59,269 nt of DNA. It comes from Nitrospira sp. Its GTDB lineage: Bacteria; Nitrospirota; Nitrospiria; Nitrospirales; Nitrospiraceae. Below the pieces are notes generated by a model. That model saw only the letters and a program-made list of their open reading frames with translations. It made no database searches and had not been told where the DNA came from. This document shows positions 1-9,225 of this stretch, in pieces. How positions within the stretch are numbered: position 1 is the stretch's first letter; every line of letters begins with the position of its first letter. The stretch lies in NCBI GenBank assembly GCA_030444405.1, contig JARFPM010000036.1, positions 1 to 59,269 on the forward strand. Direction: 5' to 3'. The position numbers were made by a program, and so were the translations under genes.

Positions 1-230
1 TTCTGCGGTGGTTGCCCCATTCGGGCAAACTGAAAATGCGCATTGACGAGTCCTGCTCGAGCAAATTCCTCTTTGATCTCCGCTTCACGAGCTCGATATT
101 GAGTAGCAAGCACCACCTCAACACGGCTCACCGCCGGCGCCGACGCCTTCTCGCCGAACGAAGGCAGGGCGGTGATTTCACTCACCAGGGCAATGAGTAT
201 CAGACCGATGAAGTGCCGGCGCAGACGCAT
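1..230 (-). CDS. N-terminal part of a secreted protein of unknown function (runs off the window)
   Basis: Reading leftward from an ATG at 228-230, the frame stays open to the window edge, giving 76 residues. The first 25 or so (MRLRRHFIGLILIALVSEI) are a basic start plus hydrophobic stretch typical of a signal peptide. A charged, probably helical stretch rich in Ala, Arg and Glu follows. The start lies only 2 bases past the stop of the cupredoxin-like gene, so the two are almost certainly co-transcribed. I do not recognise the family, and the rest of the gene lies outside the window. Confidence 0.6.
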   Translation of the reverse strand, partial: MRLRRHFIGLILIALVSEITALPSFGEKASAPAVSRVEVVLATQYRAREAEIKEEFARAGLVNAHFQFARMGQPPQ

Positions 231-232
231 AG

Positions 233-1015
233 TTATTTTGCCTTGAACGTAAATTCCACCGAGCTGCTCTCTCCCGCTACCACGGTGAATTCCCGCTCTT
301 GTTCGCCGAGAGTCGGATGCCAGGCTTTGATCCGGTAGGTGCCGGGTGGAAGATCACGGATGTCAAACATCCCCTCGCTTCCCGTCACGGCATAGTACGG
401 GTTATCCACGGCAAGACCGTGTCCCTGCATATAGGGATGCATCCCGCATTGCATGATGACACCACGCCGATCCCCGGTGAAACGAACGAGATCCTGGGTC
501 CCTCCGTTGGTCAGAGCAGGACGGTGAAACATAATAAAGATATGCTCCCAATCCCGTTCATACACTTGAAGATCATGCGCAACGGAATCAAGATTTTTCA
601 CGGTTAGTGGATGCTCGTTCCGCATGACTGAGACATAGGGCACGAATTGACAGATGTTCGCCTCCAACTTGGTTTCTTCCAAGTCAAATGGCTTGCCGCT
701 CTTCACTCCCTCAATCGTGACAATCACGTCCTTGAGTCCACCTTGCGGCCCTACCAGGACTTCACGAAGCAATCGATAGCCGGATCCATCAGACAGGGCA
801 CCACAATAACCTTGATCGGGGTAGCGATGGAGTTTGAAGGCCGACGGCTCCGGCAGATCGCCGGCAAAGTGAACCATCCCCTTGACCGCGCCTCCATTCA
901 CAACCGGTATGGGGTCATACGCCCATACAAGTTCAGCGGCATCCGTGTGAACCATGAGCATAGCGATGGCAATACCAACACACCAACGCACGAGACCAAG
1001 AACGAAGTATTTCAT
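233..1015 (-). CDS. Secreted cupredoxin-like protein with carboxypeptidase-regulatory-like C-terminus
   Basis: 260 residues from the ATG at 1013-1015, which follows a GAGGG ribosome site; an upstream in-frame start would only add translated leader. Residues 1-26 form a signal peptide. The middle resembles a type 1 copper fold: His147 in SVAHDLQVY, then Cys190, His193 and Met196 in CGMHPYM, the usual C-x2-H-x2-M ligand loop. The C-terminus (about 205-260, with DLPPGTYRIKAWHP) looks like a carboxypeptidase regulatory-like beta sandwich. It lies directly downstream of the giant multicopper oxidase. A periplasmic electron-transfer or copper-binding role is inferred; no substrate can be named. Confidence 0.75.
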   Translation of the reverse strand: MKYFVLGLVRWCVGIAIAMLMVHTDAAELVWAYDPIPVVNGGAVKGMVHFAGDLPEPSAFKLHRYPDQGYCGALSDGSGYRLLREVLVGPQGGLKDVIVTIEGVKSGKPFDLEETKLEANICQFVPYVSVMRNEHPLTVKNLDSVAHDLQVYERDWEHIFIMFHRPALTNGGTQDLVRFTGDRRGVIMQCGMHPYMQGHGLAVDNPYYAVTGSEGMFDIRDLPPGTYRIKAWHPTLGEQEREFTVVAGESSSVEFTFKAK

Positions 1016-1030
1016 GGTGACACCCTCATC

Positions 1031-1061
1031 AAAAAACACTGGGGAGCCATGGCTCCCCAGT
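1031..1061 (-). terminator. Intrinsic terminator between the multicopper oxidase and the cupredoxin-like gene
   Basis: A perfect 24-base palindrome (1038-1061) is followed on the minus strand by six T residues (the A run at 1031-1036). It sits about 16 bases before the start codon of the cupredoxin-like gene, so it could terminate most readthrough from the oxidase or act as a conditional element in that gene's leader. Confidence 0.6.
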
Positions 1062-1085
1062 AGTGGTGACATCGGGTGAATTGAC

Positions 1086-1130
1086 ATGATGCTGGCGTAC
1101 CCACCTCATAAGCGGGTACGCCAGCATCAT
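1086..1130. other. Perfect 17-bp inverted repeat just past the multicopper oxidase stop
   Basis: Arms 1086-1102 and 1114-1130 are exact reverse complements with an 11-base loop. It starts 12 bases after the oxidase stop codon. It has no T run in the oxidase direction, so it is more likely an mRNA 3'-end stabiliser or a stem acting with the terminator at 1031-1061 than a terminator by itself. Confidence 0.6.
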
Positions 1131-1142
1131 TTTATACTATTG

Positions 1143-4100
1143 TTACTTCCGTTCCTTCAGCGATGTCGGTGAGGCTTTTGCCTTACCAGACGGCTGCTCC
1201 GCAGTCCTTGTCGGCGGAACTTGCGGCACCAACGGCTTGATCCGTTGATCATCAACCGGAAGAACCTTGAACAGGCCCCACTGTCCGGCGTTGGCAAAAG
1301 CCGGGCGCTGATTCTTCCACAGATAGTCACCCACGATCCTGTTCGGACCACCGGCTCCACCTGTGAGATGGGCGTTGATGACCTCAGAACCGCCGAACTC
1401 CATAGTGCTGACTTGATCAGCCCCTTGCATGTACGGCTCATGTGGCCATTCATGGCCATCGACCGTGAAGAGCTGCACCTGCTCGCTAAACGCGCCCAAC
1501 ACGTGGATGGCTACCGGATCGCCGACATGGGCCTGGAGCAACGGCGTCGACGGTGTTTCACCCGCTTTCACGCAGCTGAAGATTTCAGAGACTTCGCAGC
1601 CCTTCTCTATCCGCCAGGCCGTCGGCTCAGAGCGGTAATTGACCGCCGTGATACCGGCCACTTGTTGGATGTAGGGCATAAAGCTGACACCCACAATGTT
1701 GTCCTCGTCCTGGAACATCAAGGAGAAGTCTCGGTAGTTCTTCCGATTCTCATTCCCTGCAATGGTCCGATCAACAAGGACATCGGCGCGCCAGCTGCTC
1801 TTCATCGTAATATCGTCACCTGTCACCGGGTCACGATACCGCGATCCTTTCGGACCAATGATGATCGAGCCGAAGAGGCCGTTTCGTGGGTTTTCCACGA
1901 CGTTCCCCCAATCCTGAATCAGGGCAGCCAGTTCCCCATATTCCGGGTGTGCATAGTATGTATAGGTCTTGCTCTCGCCGGGACCAACAGTTTGATCACC
2001 GGGGTTGTTACCCACATTGGCCCCGAATGAGTCCTTCGGGTTGAACGCCATCATATCGACGTGGAACCCGGCTCGATCTTTGGCCATCTCATTCTTCAGA
2101 TTGACCTTGACGCAATCGCCGACATTGACGTGCAGAGTCAACGGACTCGGCTTGAGTTCTCCGGCCTTGACCCTTCCGCGATCTCCGTCGAGCACATACA
2201 TCTTGCCCTGTTCATTACCGAAGACCATCTTACGCTCAAGATCGACTTCCATCACACCCGGCGCACCCTCATGGTACCGGATCTGTTGATCGATCGCTGA
2301 GACATTGAACGACTTCACTGGAGCATCAGCCGGACACACTGCCGGTGCAGACTTCTGGATCTGCTCACGCCCAGGTAAGGGCTTCAGATCCTTTTGCAAC
2401 TCGTCATGGACACGGATAATACCCCAGCTTCCTTCTGCGAAGTGGGACGCACGGCCACTATAGTAGAGATAGTCGCCTGCCTGCTTCTGCGGTCCTCCGG
2501 CGGCTGGGATGGCCGGATCATACCGCTCCCCGATCACGAGATGTACTGTACTACGAGGCATTGCTGTAGTGGCATACCGTTCCATTGGGAACCAGTGGCC
2601 CGTGACATGCCAAGTATGCACTTCGTTGGCAGATCCAACCAAAGCACGGACCAAAATAGGATCACCCAGGTAGGTCCGCAGCAATGGTGTCGCTGGATCG
2701 CCATGAATACCCGAAACGAACAACTTCGACGGGTCCGGATTGTTGGCCAGACGTACACTCAACGGTTCGACTCTCATGCTGTAGCCGCTACCGGTTGTCG
2801 CCTCGCCTCCGTTTAAGAACCACATCGCAGACTTATTGATCTTCTCCGGGAATTGATGTGACGGTGGACCATCAACCGTCACCGCTCCCATCTTTGCTTG
2901 GGGATTGTCCGTGGTGATTAGCTCCGCGCTTCGGGCGTTGCTGTCCATGATATGCATCATGACTTCTCGGAAACTACCACGGATATGAGCTGAAACCGGC
3001 TCCAGCGTGTGAATGTCCGCGATGGGGCCGCTCCGGATTTCTTTCCCCGTAACCGGGTCATGATAGGTTGAACGTGGAGGCTCTGTGATCAATGCCGAGA
3101 AGAGCCCATGTCCCCAGGTATCCGTACCAAACACGTGATCGTGCCAGAACACGGTCCCTAAGTCGGCATCGATATACCAGCGTTCCCGAATAAACTCGAC
3201 ACTGGCAATATCATTCTTCTTATGTGCGTACTTCAACGGAGCATCGAATGTGATGGTCTTCCCGTTGATGCTCTTGATCCGTGCAACCTCAAAGTACTTT
3301 GGATCATCCATGCCCACCCCAAGTTCCGTATTCACATGGAACTTAGAGGTGTCCGCGAGGGTAATGCTGCGGGTACCGGCCTTCGAATCTGCCGTCAACA
3401 GGGTATTGGCCGGTAACGGCATACCCTTGGTCGGCTCAGGATCCTTCAACATCGTGAAAGCCCTGAGGGACATGTCATAGGAGAACCCGATTGTCGGTCC
3501 ATCCGATGCACTCGTATCGAACTGGAAGAAGTGCGGATGAAGATTGATCTTGTTGGCCCATCCGGTGCGCGCATCGTCCGGCACTTCGTTTTTGTAGACG
3601 ACGTCAACGCAATCATAGACGTTGGCCCGAATGACCAACGGCACCTGCTTCTCAGGCGTCTTCCGGACTTCCGCCTCTTCTTCATGTAGGACATAGATCA
3701 TGCCGATTGGATCGACGATGGCCGGTGTCTTGGCCGTCGCTTTCTTCAACGTGATCGGCAAGGTAATCGCATGAATATTGAAGTTTTTCCGCGGCGAACT
3801 CTCCGGGCAGAGACTCCATGGCCCCTGCTCACCCGGTTTTGCCGGCTCGGTGCTCTTCGTACCGTCATCTCTCACGTGGAACGGTTCTAACCACGGAGCT
3901 CCGCCGTGATTCGGTGCAAAGGGAGGCCGTTTCCCAAGGTGCGGACGGAGCCACGGAAACGCCAGTTTACCCGTTTGCGGATCGAAGGTGATCGGAGGCC
4001 GCTTCAGAGGCGTTGGCGAAACATAGTCCGCCCACTTATGCGGCGTCTCCGGCTCATTGAGGGCCAGAGCTCCTTCCCACTTCCAATTCACCACCGTCGC

Positions 4101-5888
4101 ATCATTGGCCTGAGCCTGCTTGACCTGATCTTCAGTCTTGCCAGGCAACCCCTGCGGCGGCAACATGTATTCAACCCAGTCCTTGATGGAGACCTTCACT
4201 GGGTTCGCTTTCCAGTCGGTCTTATCCTTCGTGATCTCGTATTTCTTGCCACCATACCAATCCACGGTCGTCCCGACCAACTTATCCGAACTGACGGCGG
4301 ACTTGATCTTGCCAACCCGATCCGGCAATTCGACAAGAGGCTTCATCACATCTGTCTGAGACCCTGGCGACTGCAACGTGTTGTAGACACGCCAAAATCC
4401 CCACATGCCGGTCACATAGTGTTGAGGAATGTGGCAGTGGAACACGAATTCTCCAGCCAATGCCTGCAAGCCACCCGATCCACCCTCAATGACCTCATCG
4501 TAGATTTCAGATGGACCGATCGACTGTACGTCCAACCGATCAGAGGTATCATTGATAAGCGGGAATTTAACCGGCCCGTTCCTCGTCAAGGTAGGATCAA
4601 GCTTGCTGGTACCAGGCTGTCTCGCCCAGCGAATCGATCCACCATGTAAGTGATGGGAATGCACGATCTCTGAACCGCCGATCATACGGAACTTGGCAGG
4701 ATCACCCAAATATGAACGCGGGATCGTCGTTGCAGGATCGCCAAACGTGTACGATCCGTAGCCTTGAGATTCGTCGCCAAAGCCGATCAAATGTGCCTGT
4801 ACTTCCAGCCGCTCTCCATGCGGCTCACTCCGATAGTTGAGCAAACGAGCAGCTGGACGATACGTATCGGTATGGGCATCCCGCTGCGGCAACATGTCGC
4901 CCTTGCGGTTCAACAAGCGGAACGTCTCATCACCGGCCTCATGATAGAAAATGACGAATTCGCGGAAGTCCGCCGCATTCGCCACGTCAATCATCGCCTC
5001 CCACCCACTCTTCATCTCTTCCCCTGTGAAGGGGCTCAAGAACCGAGATCCTCGCGGTTCAACTACCAGAGAACCCAGCAACCCTAACGAGTATTGATCC
5101 CTGCTCGCATGGCTGTGGAATGCGTGTCCGCCCTCTTGCGTATCAGGAGCGATATACCATTCAAACTCACCGGCCTTACCCGTAGGCACCAAGGCGTCCG
5201 GATTGTTGGCCGTCGCTGGTTTGCCGGTGCTGGCCGCCAACATTTGCGACCCATTGATGATCATATTGGTCGCTTCGCCCTCAATCTGATTGCGAAGCGT
5301 AATCCTGAGACAGTCACCCTGATTGGCCCGGATGACCAGCGGCTGAATCAGATCACCCTGCAAACCGTTAGAGACCGCTCCTGCTGCAAACGTCTCGTCC
5401 TCGCTTTCACGAGCCGCTTTATTCTTCGCTTCCTCTTCACGCACTCCCGCGACATTTTCGGTGAGCGCATACATGTAACCTGGATAAAAGTCGCCGAACC
5501 GATTGACCGTGATCTCCACGTTCATCGCGGTCACATCGTAGGAACGGACAGGTGCGTTCGCGGGGCATCGTCCACCCTGCGTCACCTTCACCTTGTCCAT
5601 GTCGTCCGCGACAAGCAAGATCCCCTGCTGCATGGCATGAGCACTGGCCCCTTTGAACGGCCCTTTGCTCTGAACTTCCCGTTCAATCTGGTCAATCGCC
5701 TTCGCCATTCTGTCCTGCAAGGCAGGCCCAGCTTGCGCATGGACCGGCTTCGCCAGATCCTGTGTCGTCTCCTGAGCAATGTGCCCATCGTGCGACACGA
5801 TCGCGCTCGCCGGCAGCGCCCCAGCCAATATCAGGCTGGCTGCCAACCCCCATATAGTTATTCCCGGCCTCTTCGTTGAATCACTCAT
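1143..5888 (-). CDS. Giant secreted multicopper oxidase with three tandem modules (MnxG-like)
   Basis: 1581 residues from the ATG at 5886-5888, preceded by GGGAGGG; an ATG 12 codons upstream is less well placed. A signal peptide ends near ALPASA. Three modules begin with related CPA-x-APV-type segments at about residues 108, 694 and 1185. Module 1 has HSH (258-260), HSHHLHG (near 410) and HCHIPQH with Met495, the T1 plus trinuclear copper pattern HCHxxxHxxxxM. Module 2 has HPH (784-786), HDH (916-918) and HTWH (1091-1094), with a roughly 70-residue beta-rich insertion at about 830-900. Module 3 keeps the fold but has lost most His ligands. The size and His clusters recall MnxG-type metal oxidases; the substrate (Mn, Fe, Cu or other) is unknown. 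It acts in the periplasm or cell surface. A cupredoxin-like gene lies immediately downstream. Confidence 0.85.
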   Translation of the reverse strand: MSDSTKRPGITIWGLAASLILAGALPASAIVSHDGHIAQETTQDLAKPVHAQAGPALQDRMAKAIDQIEREVQSKGPFKGASAHAMQQGILLVADDMDKVKVTQGGRCPANAPVRSYDVTAMNVEITVNRFGDFYPGYMYALTENVAGVREEEAKNKAARESEDETFAAGAVSNGLQGDLIQPLVIRANQGDCLRITLRNQIEGEATNMIINGSQMLAASTGKPATANNPDALVPTGKAGEFEWYIAPDTQEGGHAFHSHASRDQYSLGLLGSLVVEPRGSRFLSPFTGEEMKSGWEAMIDVANAADFREFVIFYHEAGDETFRLLNRKGDMLPQRDAHTDTYRPAARLLNYRSEPHGERLEVQAHLIGFGDESQGYGSYTFGDPATTIPRSYLGDPAKFRMIGGSEIVHSHHLHGGSIRWARQPGTSKLDPTLTRNGPVKFPLINDTSDRLDVQSIGPSEIYDEVIEGGSGGLQALAGEFVFHCHIPQHYVTGMWGFWRVYNTLQSPGSQTDVMKPLVELPDRVGKIKSAVSSDKLVGTTVDWYGGKKYEITKDKTDWKANPVKVSIKDWVEYMLPPQGLPGKTEDQVKQAQANDATVVNWKWEGALALNEPETPHKWADYVSPTPLKRPPITFDPQTGKLAFPWLRPHLGKRPPFAPNHGGAPWLEPFHVRDDGTKSTEPAKPGEQGPWSLCPESSPRKNFNIHAITLPITLKKATAKTPAIVDPIGMIYVLHEEEAEVRKTPEKQVPLVIRANVYDCVDVVYKNEVPDDARTGWANKINLHPHFFQFDTSASDGPTIGFSYDMSLRAFTMLKDPEPTKGMPLPANTLLTADSKAGTRSITLADTSKFHVNTELGVGMDDPKYFEVARIKSINGKTITFDAPLKYAHKKNDIASVEFIRERWYIDADLGTVFWHDHVFGTDTWGHGLFSALITEPPRSTYHDPVTGKEIRSGPIADIHTLEPVSAHIRGSFREVMMHIMDSNARSAELITTDNPQAKMGAVTVDGPPSHQFPEKINKSAMWFLNGGEATTGSGYSMRVEPLSVRLANNPDPSKLFVSGIHGDPATPLLRTYLGDPILVRALVGSANEVHTWHVTGHWFPMERYATTAMPRSTVHLVIGERYDPAIPAAGGPQKQAGDYLYYSGRASHFAEGSWGIIRVHDELQKDLKPLPGREQIQKSAPAVCPADAPVKSFNVSAIDQQIRYHEGAPGVMEVDLERKMVFGNEQGKMYVLDGDRGRVKAGELKPSPLTLHVNVGDCVKVNLKNEMAKDRAGFHVDMMAFNPKDSFGANVGNNPGDQTVGPGESKTYTYYAHPEYGELAALIQDWGNVVENPRNGLFGSIIIGPKGSRYRDPVTGDDITMKSSWRADVLVDRTIAGNENRKNYRDFSLMFQDEDNIVGVSFMPYIQQVAGITAVNYRSEPTAWRIEKGCEVSEIFSCVKAGETPSTPLLQAHVGDPVAIHVLGAFSEQVQLFTVDGHEWPHEPYMQGADQVSTMEFGGSEVINAHLTGGAGGPNRIVGDYLWKNQRPAFANAGQWGLFKVLPVDDQRIKPLVPQVPPTRTAEQPSGKAKASPTSLKERK

Positions 5889-6263
5889 AACGTTCACCCT
5901 CCCATGCATCAGTGTGTCAGGCATGAATCAAACAGAAACCTCCGCATTGTCTTTCAATTGTGAAGTCAGGTTGAACCACAACCATCGGAAGGATCGTTTC
6001 GAAGCAAATATATAGGACGTTCCGGCCCTACCACAACACGGCAGACTACCCTTGCCTAAAGCGGACAATTTATATCCATTCCCATGGAAGATTGCAAGAC
6101 GGATTTTCATGAAATCTTTCATGAGGAGTTGGTGCCCCAGAATCGACCATTGTCACTTTCCGCTCACCCGTACACTTGCAAATCCTACCAAGAACATATG
6201 CCTAATTTCACGCACGATAGAAGCGCCTGCCACTCGATGCCTAAACAACCGAGAGAAAGGCTT
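5889..6263. other. Intergenic region upstream of the multicopper oxidase
   Basis: 375 bases between the multicopper oxidase start and the Memo-like gene stop. It must hold the oxidase promoter, but I see no convincing -35/-10 pair. A short palindrome with 7-base arms (CATGAAA and TTTCATG) near 6108-6123 could be an operator; this is weak. No gene or terminator is evident. Confidence 0.4.
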
Positions 6264-7499
6264 TCAGAAGAACGCCATGCTGGCGTAGGTCACGGTGGAG
6301 TTGTATTGATCCGTAATGCCCCGATCATAGCGGAGAACCTGGCCTTTTTCGGCTTGGATCAATCGCAAAAGGCTATAGATTGGTGAAAAGCCGGAGATTC
6401 GCCGCTGGTCGTTTTCTTTTTGAATGAATCCGGCAAATTCTTCGGGTTTGAGTTCCTCCACGGGCTTGAGCATCTCTAGGTCGCGCTGCATGGAGCGATG
6501 AAACGAGAAATCGGTGGGTGGCGCGCTGTCGCCATAGCGAAGGCCGAGATGGGCCAACTCCCCTGCCGCGATGACACACACAGTCTTTCTCGATGTAGCA
6601 ATCGCTTCTCGCAAAACGTCGAGGAAGCGATCCACCGAGCTCCGAACGGCTGGATCGTTCAGGCTCAGCGCTGAAAATGACGAGAGAATCGGCACAATCG
6701 TGAAGGGCTTGCCGACGATGGTCTGGAGGAACGGCAGTTGAAATTCGATAGCATGCTCCGACTGGTGAACGATATCCTCCTCGAAGAATTCCAGCGCTGC
6801 CGCCTTGAGGCCTTTCACAATTGGCTGGTCTACCGGTACCACACCAAGCGGTGTCTCGAAATCCTTGTCCGTCACCGCAAAGAGAGTCTCTAGCCCCGCA
6901 TGGGCAGTACCGATGATCACATAGACATCCGGCCGTTGAGCTTCTTGTAACTCTTTGTATCCCCAGGCGTAGACCGACCCGGCTTGTTTGAGATCGTAGG
7001 TGGGCGCGACGAGTCCCTTGATTAACTTGTCTCGGTTCTCCGATGGTTTAAAATCCGGCCCCTCGCCCGATGTGAAGAACCCGTCGATCTGCTTCCTCAG
7101 TTTCGCGCCATCCGCCTCGTAACTCCGTCCGGCAAATGCGGCGGGACGGGTCGGCCGCTGTCGATAGTCGACCTGAGCCTGTTGCCAAGCGGCCTCGGTT
7201 CGCGCCCCCTCCAGAAAGAGTTTCTGCTCCAGATCCGACACGAGCTGTTCCACTTTACTCGGCAAGAGAAACTCGCCGAACCGTTTCAGGTACAACGTAC
7301 CGATCTCTTGGAGTGAATGCTCTCCGTCGAAATGTTGCACGATGAAGAAAAAGTTCAACGGCAGGACCAGCTTCTCTTTGCTCAATCCACTTGGGTCCCA
7401 GAGGACGATCAACTGATCTTCCCCCTGTTGAATGGGCGAGAATTGTAAGTTCCGCAGGACCGGATATTGAGTCGAATCTTTGGCGACGCTGAAGCTCAT
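6264..7499 (-). CDS. Memo-like (AmmeMemoRadiSam system B type) protein with extra N-terminal domain
   Basis: 411 residues from the ATG at 7497-7499; a TTG at 7562 overlapping the previous stop, or an ATG at 7511, are alternatives because no clear ribosome site is visible. Residues about 120-411 match the Memo fold, with the family stretch SEHAIEFQLPFLQ and an AHAGLE segment. Residues 1-110 (from YPVLRNLQFSPIQ to KLFLEGA) are an additional domain, probably a small helical or winged-helix module. Memo proteins bind metal and resemble extradiol dioxygenases, but bacterial roles are poorly defined. It is the last gene of the operon starting at 14523, which suggests it serves that membrane system rather than an AMMECR1/radical-SAM trio, neither partner being present. 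Confidence 0.75.
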   Translation of the reverse strand: MSFSVAKDSTQYPVLRNLQFSPIQQGEDQLIVLWDPSGLSKEKLVLPLNFFFIVQHFDGEHSLQEIGTLYLKRFGEFLLPSKVEQLVSDLEQKLFLEGARTEAAWQQAQVDYRQRPTRPAAFAGRSYEADGAKLRKQIDGFFTSGEGPDFKPSENRDKLIKGLVAPTYDLKQAGSVYAWGYKELQEAQRPDVYVIIGTAHAGLETLFAVTDKDFETPLGVVPVDQPIVKGLKAAALEFFEEDIVHQSEHAIEFQLPFLQTIVGKPFTIVPILSSFSALSLNDPAVRSSVDRFLDVLREAIATSRKTVCVIAAGELAHLGLRYGDSAPPTDFSFHRSMQRDLEMLKPVEELKPEEFAGFIQKENDQRRISGFSPIYSLLRLIQAEKGQVLRYDRGITDQYNSTVTYASMAFF

Positions 7500-7558
7500 A
7501 GCGGGGGACATTGTAGGGGACGGAACGCTGAAGCCGCAACCGCTTCGATGAACGCCCC

Positions 7559-8229
7559 TCAATGAGTATTAGGAGGTTGTTCTCGACGCCGTCGAGCTAA
7601 TAGAAAGAGGGCCCCGACCGTGAGCAGCGACAGCCAAACAGTCGGACGGCCATAGGAAGGATCGGAAAATTCGATCAAGTCCGTCAAGCGGCCGATCAAC
7701 AGCGACATACGAGCCATGACGGTGTATCCAAACCCGGCACCGAAGGAAATCATGAGAAAGATGATGCCGGTTCGTGCCACCCCTTTCCCAAGCCCGCTAT
7801 GCTCAATCGATTCATGGAAAAGGTGACGCCGTCCGGCCCTGCGAGCGACAACACCGGGCGAACCGTATCCTCGATCTGCTTCAGGATGAAGGAGGAAATG
7901 GTTCTGGGAATTGCCAACCCTGCGCCCATCCCGACAATGAAGGCAAACGCGTAGCGGGACATCCACGCCGCCTTCGGCACATATCGAGTCAACATGAGCA
8001 TGCCGATGGCCACGGGAATTAGAAGGGCGAATTCCCCGTTTTCAATGATCGGCTTGATGACCAGATGAACAATGACGGTATCGTACGCCTTCACGATCGT
8101 GTATCCGACCGAGACCCCCACATAGAGGTGTTCAGCCAGTTTGAAAAGCGGGTTATCCTTATAAAGGAACGAGAAGATCAACAGGGTCAACCCTGTCGCG
8201 ACCCACGCCCCGAGAATTGTTGCATCCAT
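7559..8229 (-). pseudogene. Multi-pass membrane protein of the MutL/DUF6754 operon, frame broken
   Basis: Two reading frames together make one protein. The N-terminal part runs from the ATG at 8229 to about 7815, with about four membrane segments (MDATILGAWVATGLTLLIFS onward). The C-terminal part runs from about 7815 to the stop at 7559 (VARTGIIFLMISFGAGFGYTVMARMS onward), with two more. Frames switch near VTFS / HESIEHSG, and the total length is 671 bases (2 modulo 3), so bases appear to be missing. The stop overlaps a possible TTG start of the Memo-like gene. I know no function; the position implies a subunit of the membrane assembly encoded by this operon. Either a true pseudogene or an assembly deletion. 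Confidence 0.6.
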
Positions 8230-8245
8230 TCAGATCCCCTACGCG

Positions 8246-9088
8246 TTAACCGATCTGACGCTGCGTTCGAGCCGCCCGTTGGAGCGAGAGGTAAAACACG
8301 TTGCAGATGATCACCAGCACGATGATGGCGAGGTGCGTCGCGGACTGCGCATCCATTCCGGCCACCGCTTTGCCTTTCTGCCCGATCAGACTTTCGTATT
8401 CCGCCGCGCCGCGGAGACCGCCGATAAGGCCGTTGATCTGTCCGCTGCGTAGTAATGGATACAACCCAGGCGCCATGACTCCCGTACAACCGCCGCCGAG
8501 CTCGAACTTATATTTGTCCTTGCCGAAGACATACCACTCTTCTACTCCCGGCCGTCCGGCTCCCAGGCTGACCATGTAGGCAACGTCCTTCAAATTTCGC
8601 ACACCATCTAAAACCGGCAAGTCCTTTGTTGGCTTTCCCCCATAGTCGCTCGGGAAGGCCGAATAGAGGTCCTGGCCCATGTTGATGATCACCGCTTGCC
8701 CTCCCGGGCTCCATCCGAGAAAGGCATAGTCTTTTCCGTATTCCTTCCCCATCTCTTTCGCGACTTGTGTCACCAATTGCTCGGCCATACCGGTGCCGGA
8801 CACCCACAGTGTCATCGCGATCACTCGAAGATCTTTTCTGAAAGCATGCCGCAGCAAAGCGATTGCCTGTGGATGGAGCTCAGGTTTGGAGGCAGGGTCA
8901 AAATCGATCGACAGGAGGAAGACCGATCGTTCTGGAAGCGACTCCATATGGTCGTACACGCCACGCACTTCCGATGAAATCCTGATCGGCAAGCCGACCG
9001 GATAGAGCAAGGGCAGAAGTGTGCAGAGGCCGATCACCAGAAAAATGATCCGCCGGTCGATCTTGAGCATGCGTTCCGCGAGGCTCAT
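8246..9088 (-). CDS. Two-TM membrane protein with a large extracytoplasmic domain, unknown family
   Basis: 280 residues from the ATG at 9086-9088, after a GGAG ribosome site. A transmembrane helix at about residues 14-35 (RRIIFLVIGLCTLLPLLYPVG) and another at about 252-272 flank a domain of about 210 residues. That domain is Gly-rich (GGGCTGVMAPGLYPLLRSGQ) and ends with a short basic tail inside the cell. The alternating strands and helices suggest an alpha/beta fold exposed to the periplasm, but I cannot assign a family. It sits 16 bases before the frame-broken membrane gene and is part of the MutL/DUF6754 operon. Confidence 0.7.
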   Translation of the reverse strand: MSLAERMLKIDRRIIFLVIGLCTLLPLLYPVGLPIRISSEVRGVYDHMESLPERSVFLLSIDFDPASKPELHPQAIALLRHAFRKDLRVIAMTLWVSGTGMAEQLVTQVAKEMGKEYGKDYAFLGWSPGGQAVIINMGQDLYSAFPSDYGGKPTKDLPVLDGVRNLKDVAYMVSLGAGRPGVEEWYVFGKDKYKFELGGGCTGVMAPGLYPLLRSGQINGLIGGLRGAAEYESLIGQKGKAVAGMDAQSATHLAIIVLVIICNVFYLSLQRAARTQRQIG

Positions 9089-9225
9089 GCCTTCTCCGGT
9101 TCCCCCTCGCCCATGAACTGCGGGTGGGGCCGAACAGAAGCCCGGTCGCGCGCAGCGAAAGGGCCCCACCTGGGGATCAGTGGAGCGAGCACGATTGGGC
9201 TGTTCGGCGACAGGACCCGCAATTC

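Noticed and set aside
12-338. 108-codon plus-strand frame at the left edge
   Set aside because: The minus strand carries a convincing signal-peptide start (230) and the end of the cupredoxin-like gene in the same interval.
3906-5879. Long plus-strand frames opposite the multicopper oxidase
   Set aside because: They mirror the GC-rich codon pattern of the oxidase and show no motif or ribosome site.
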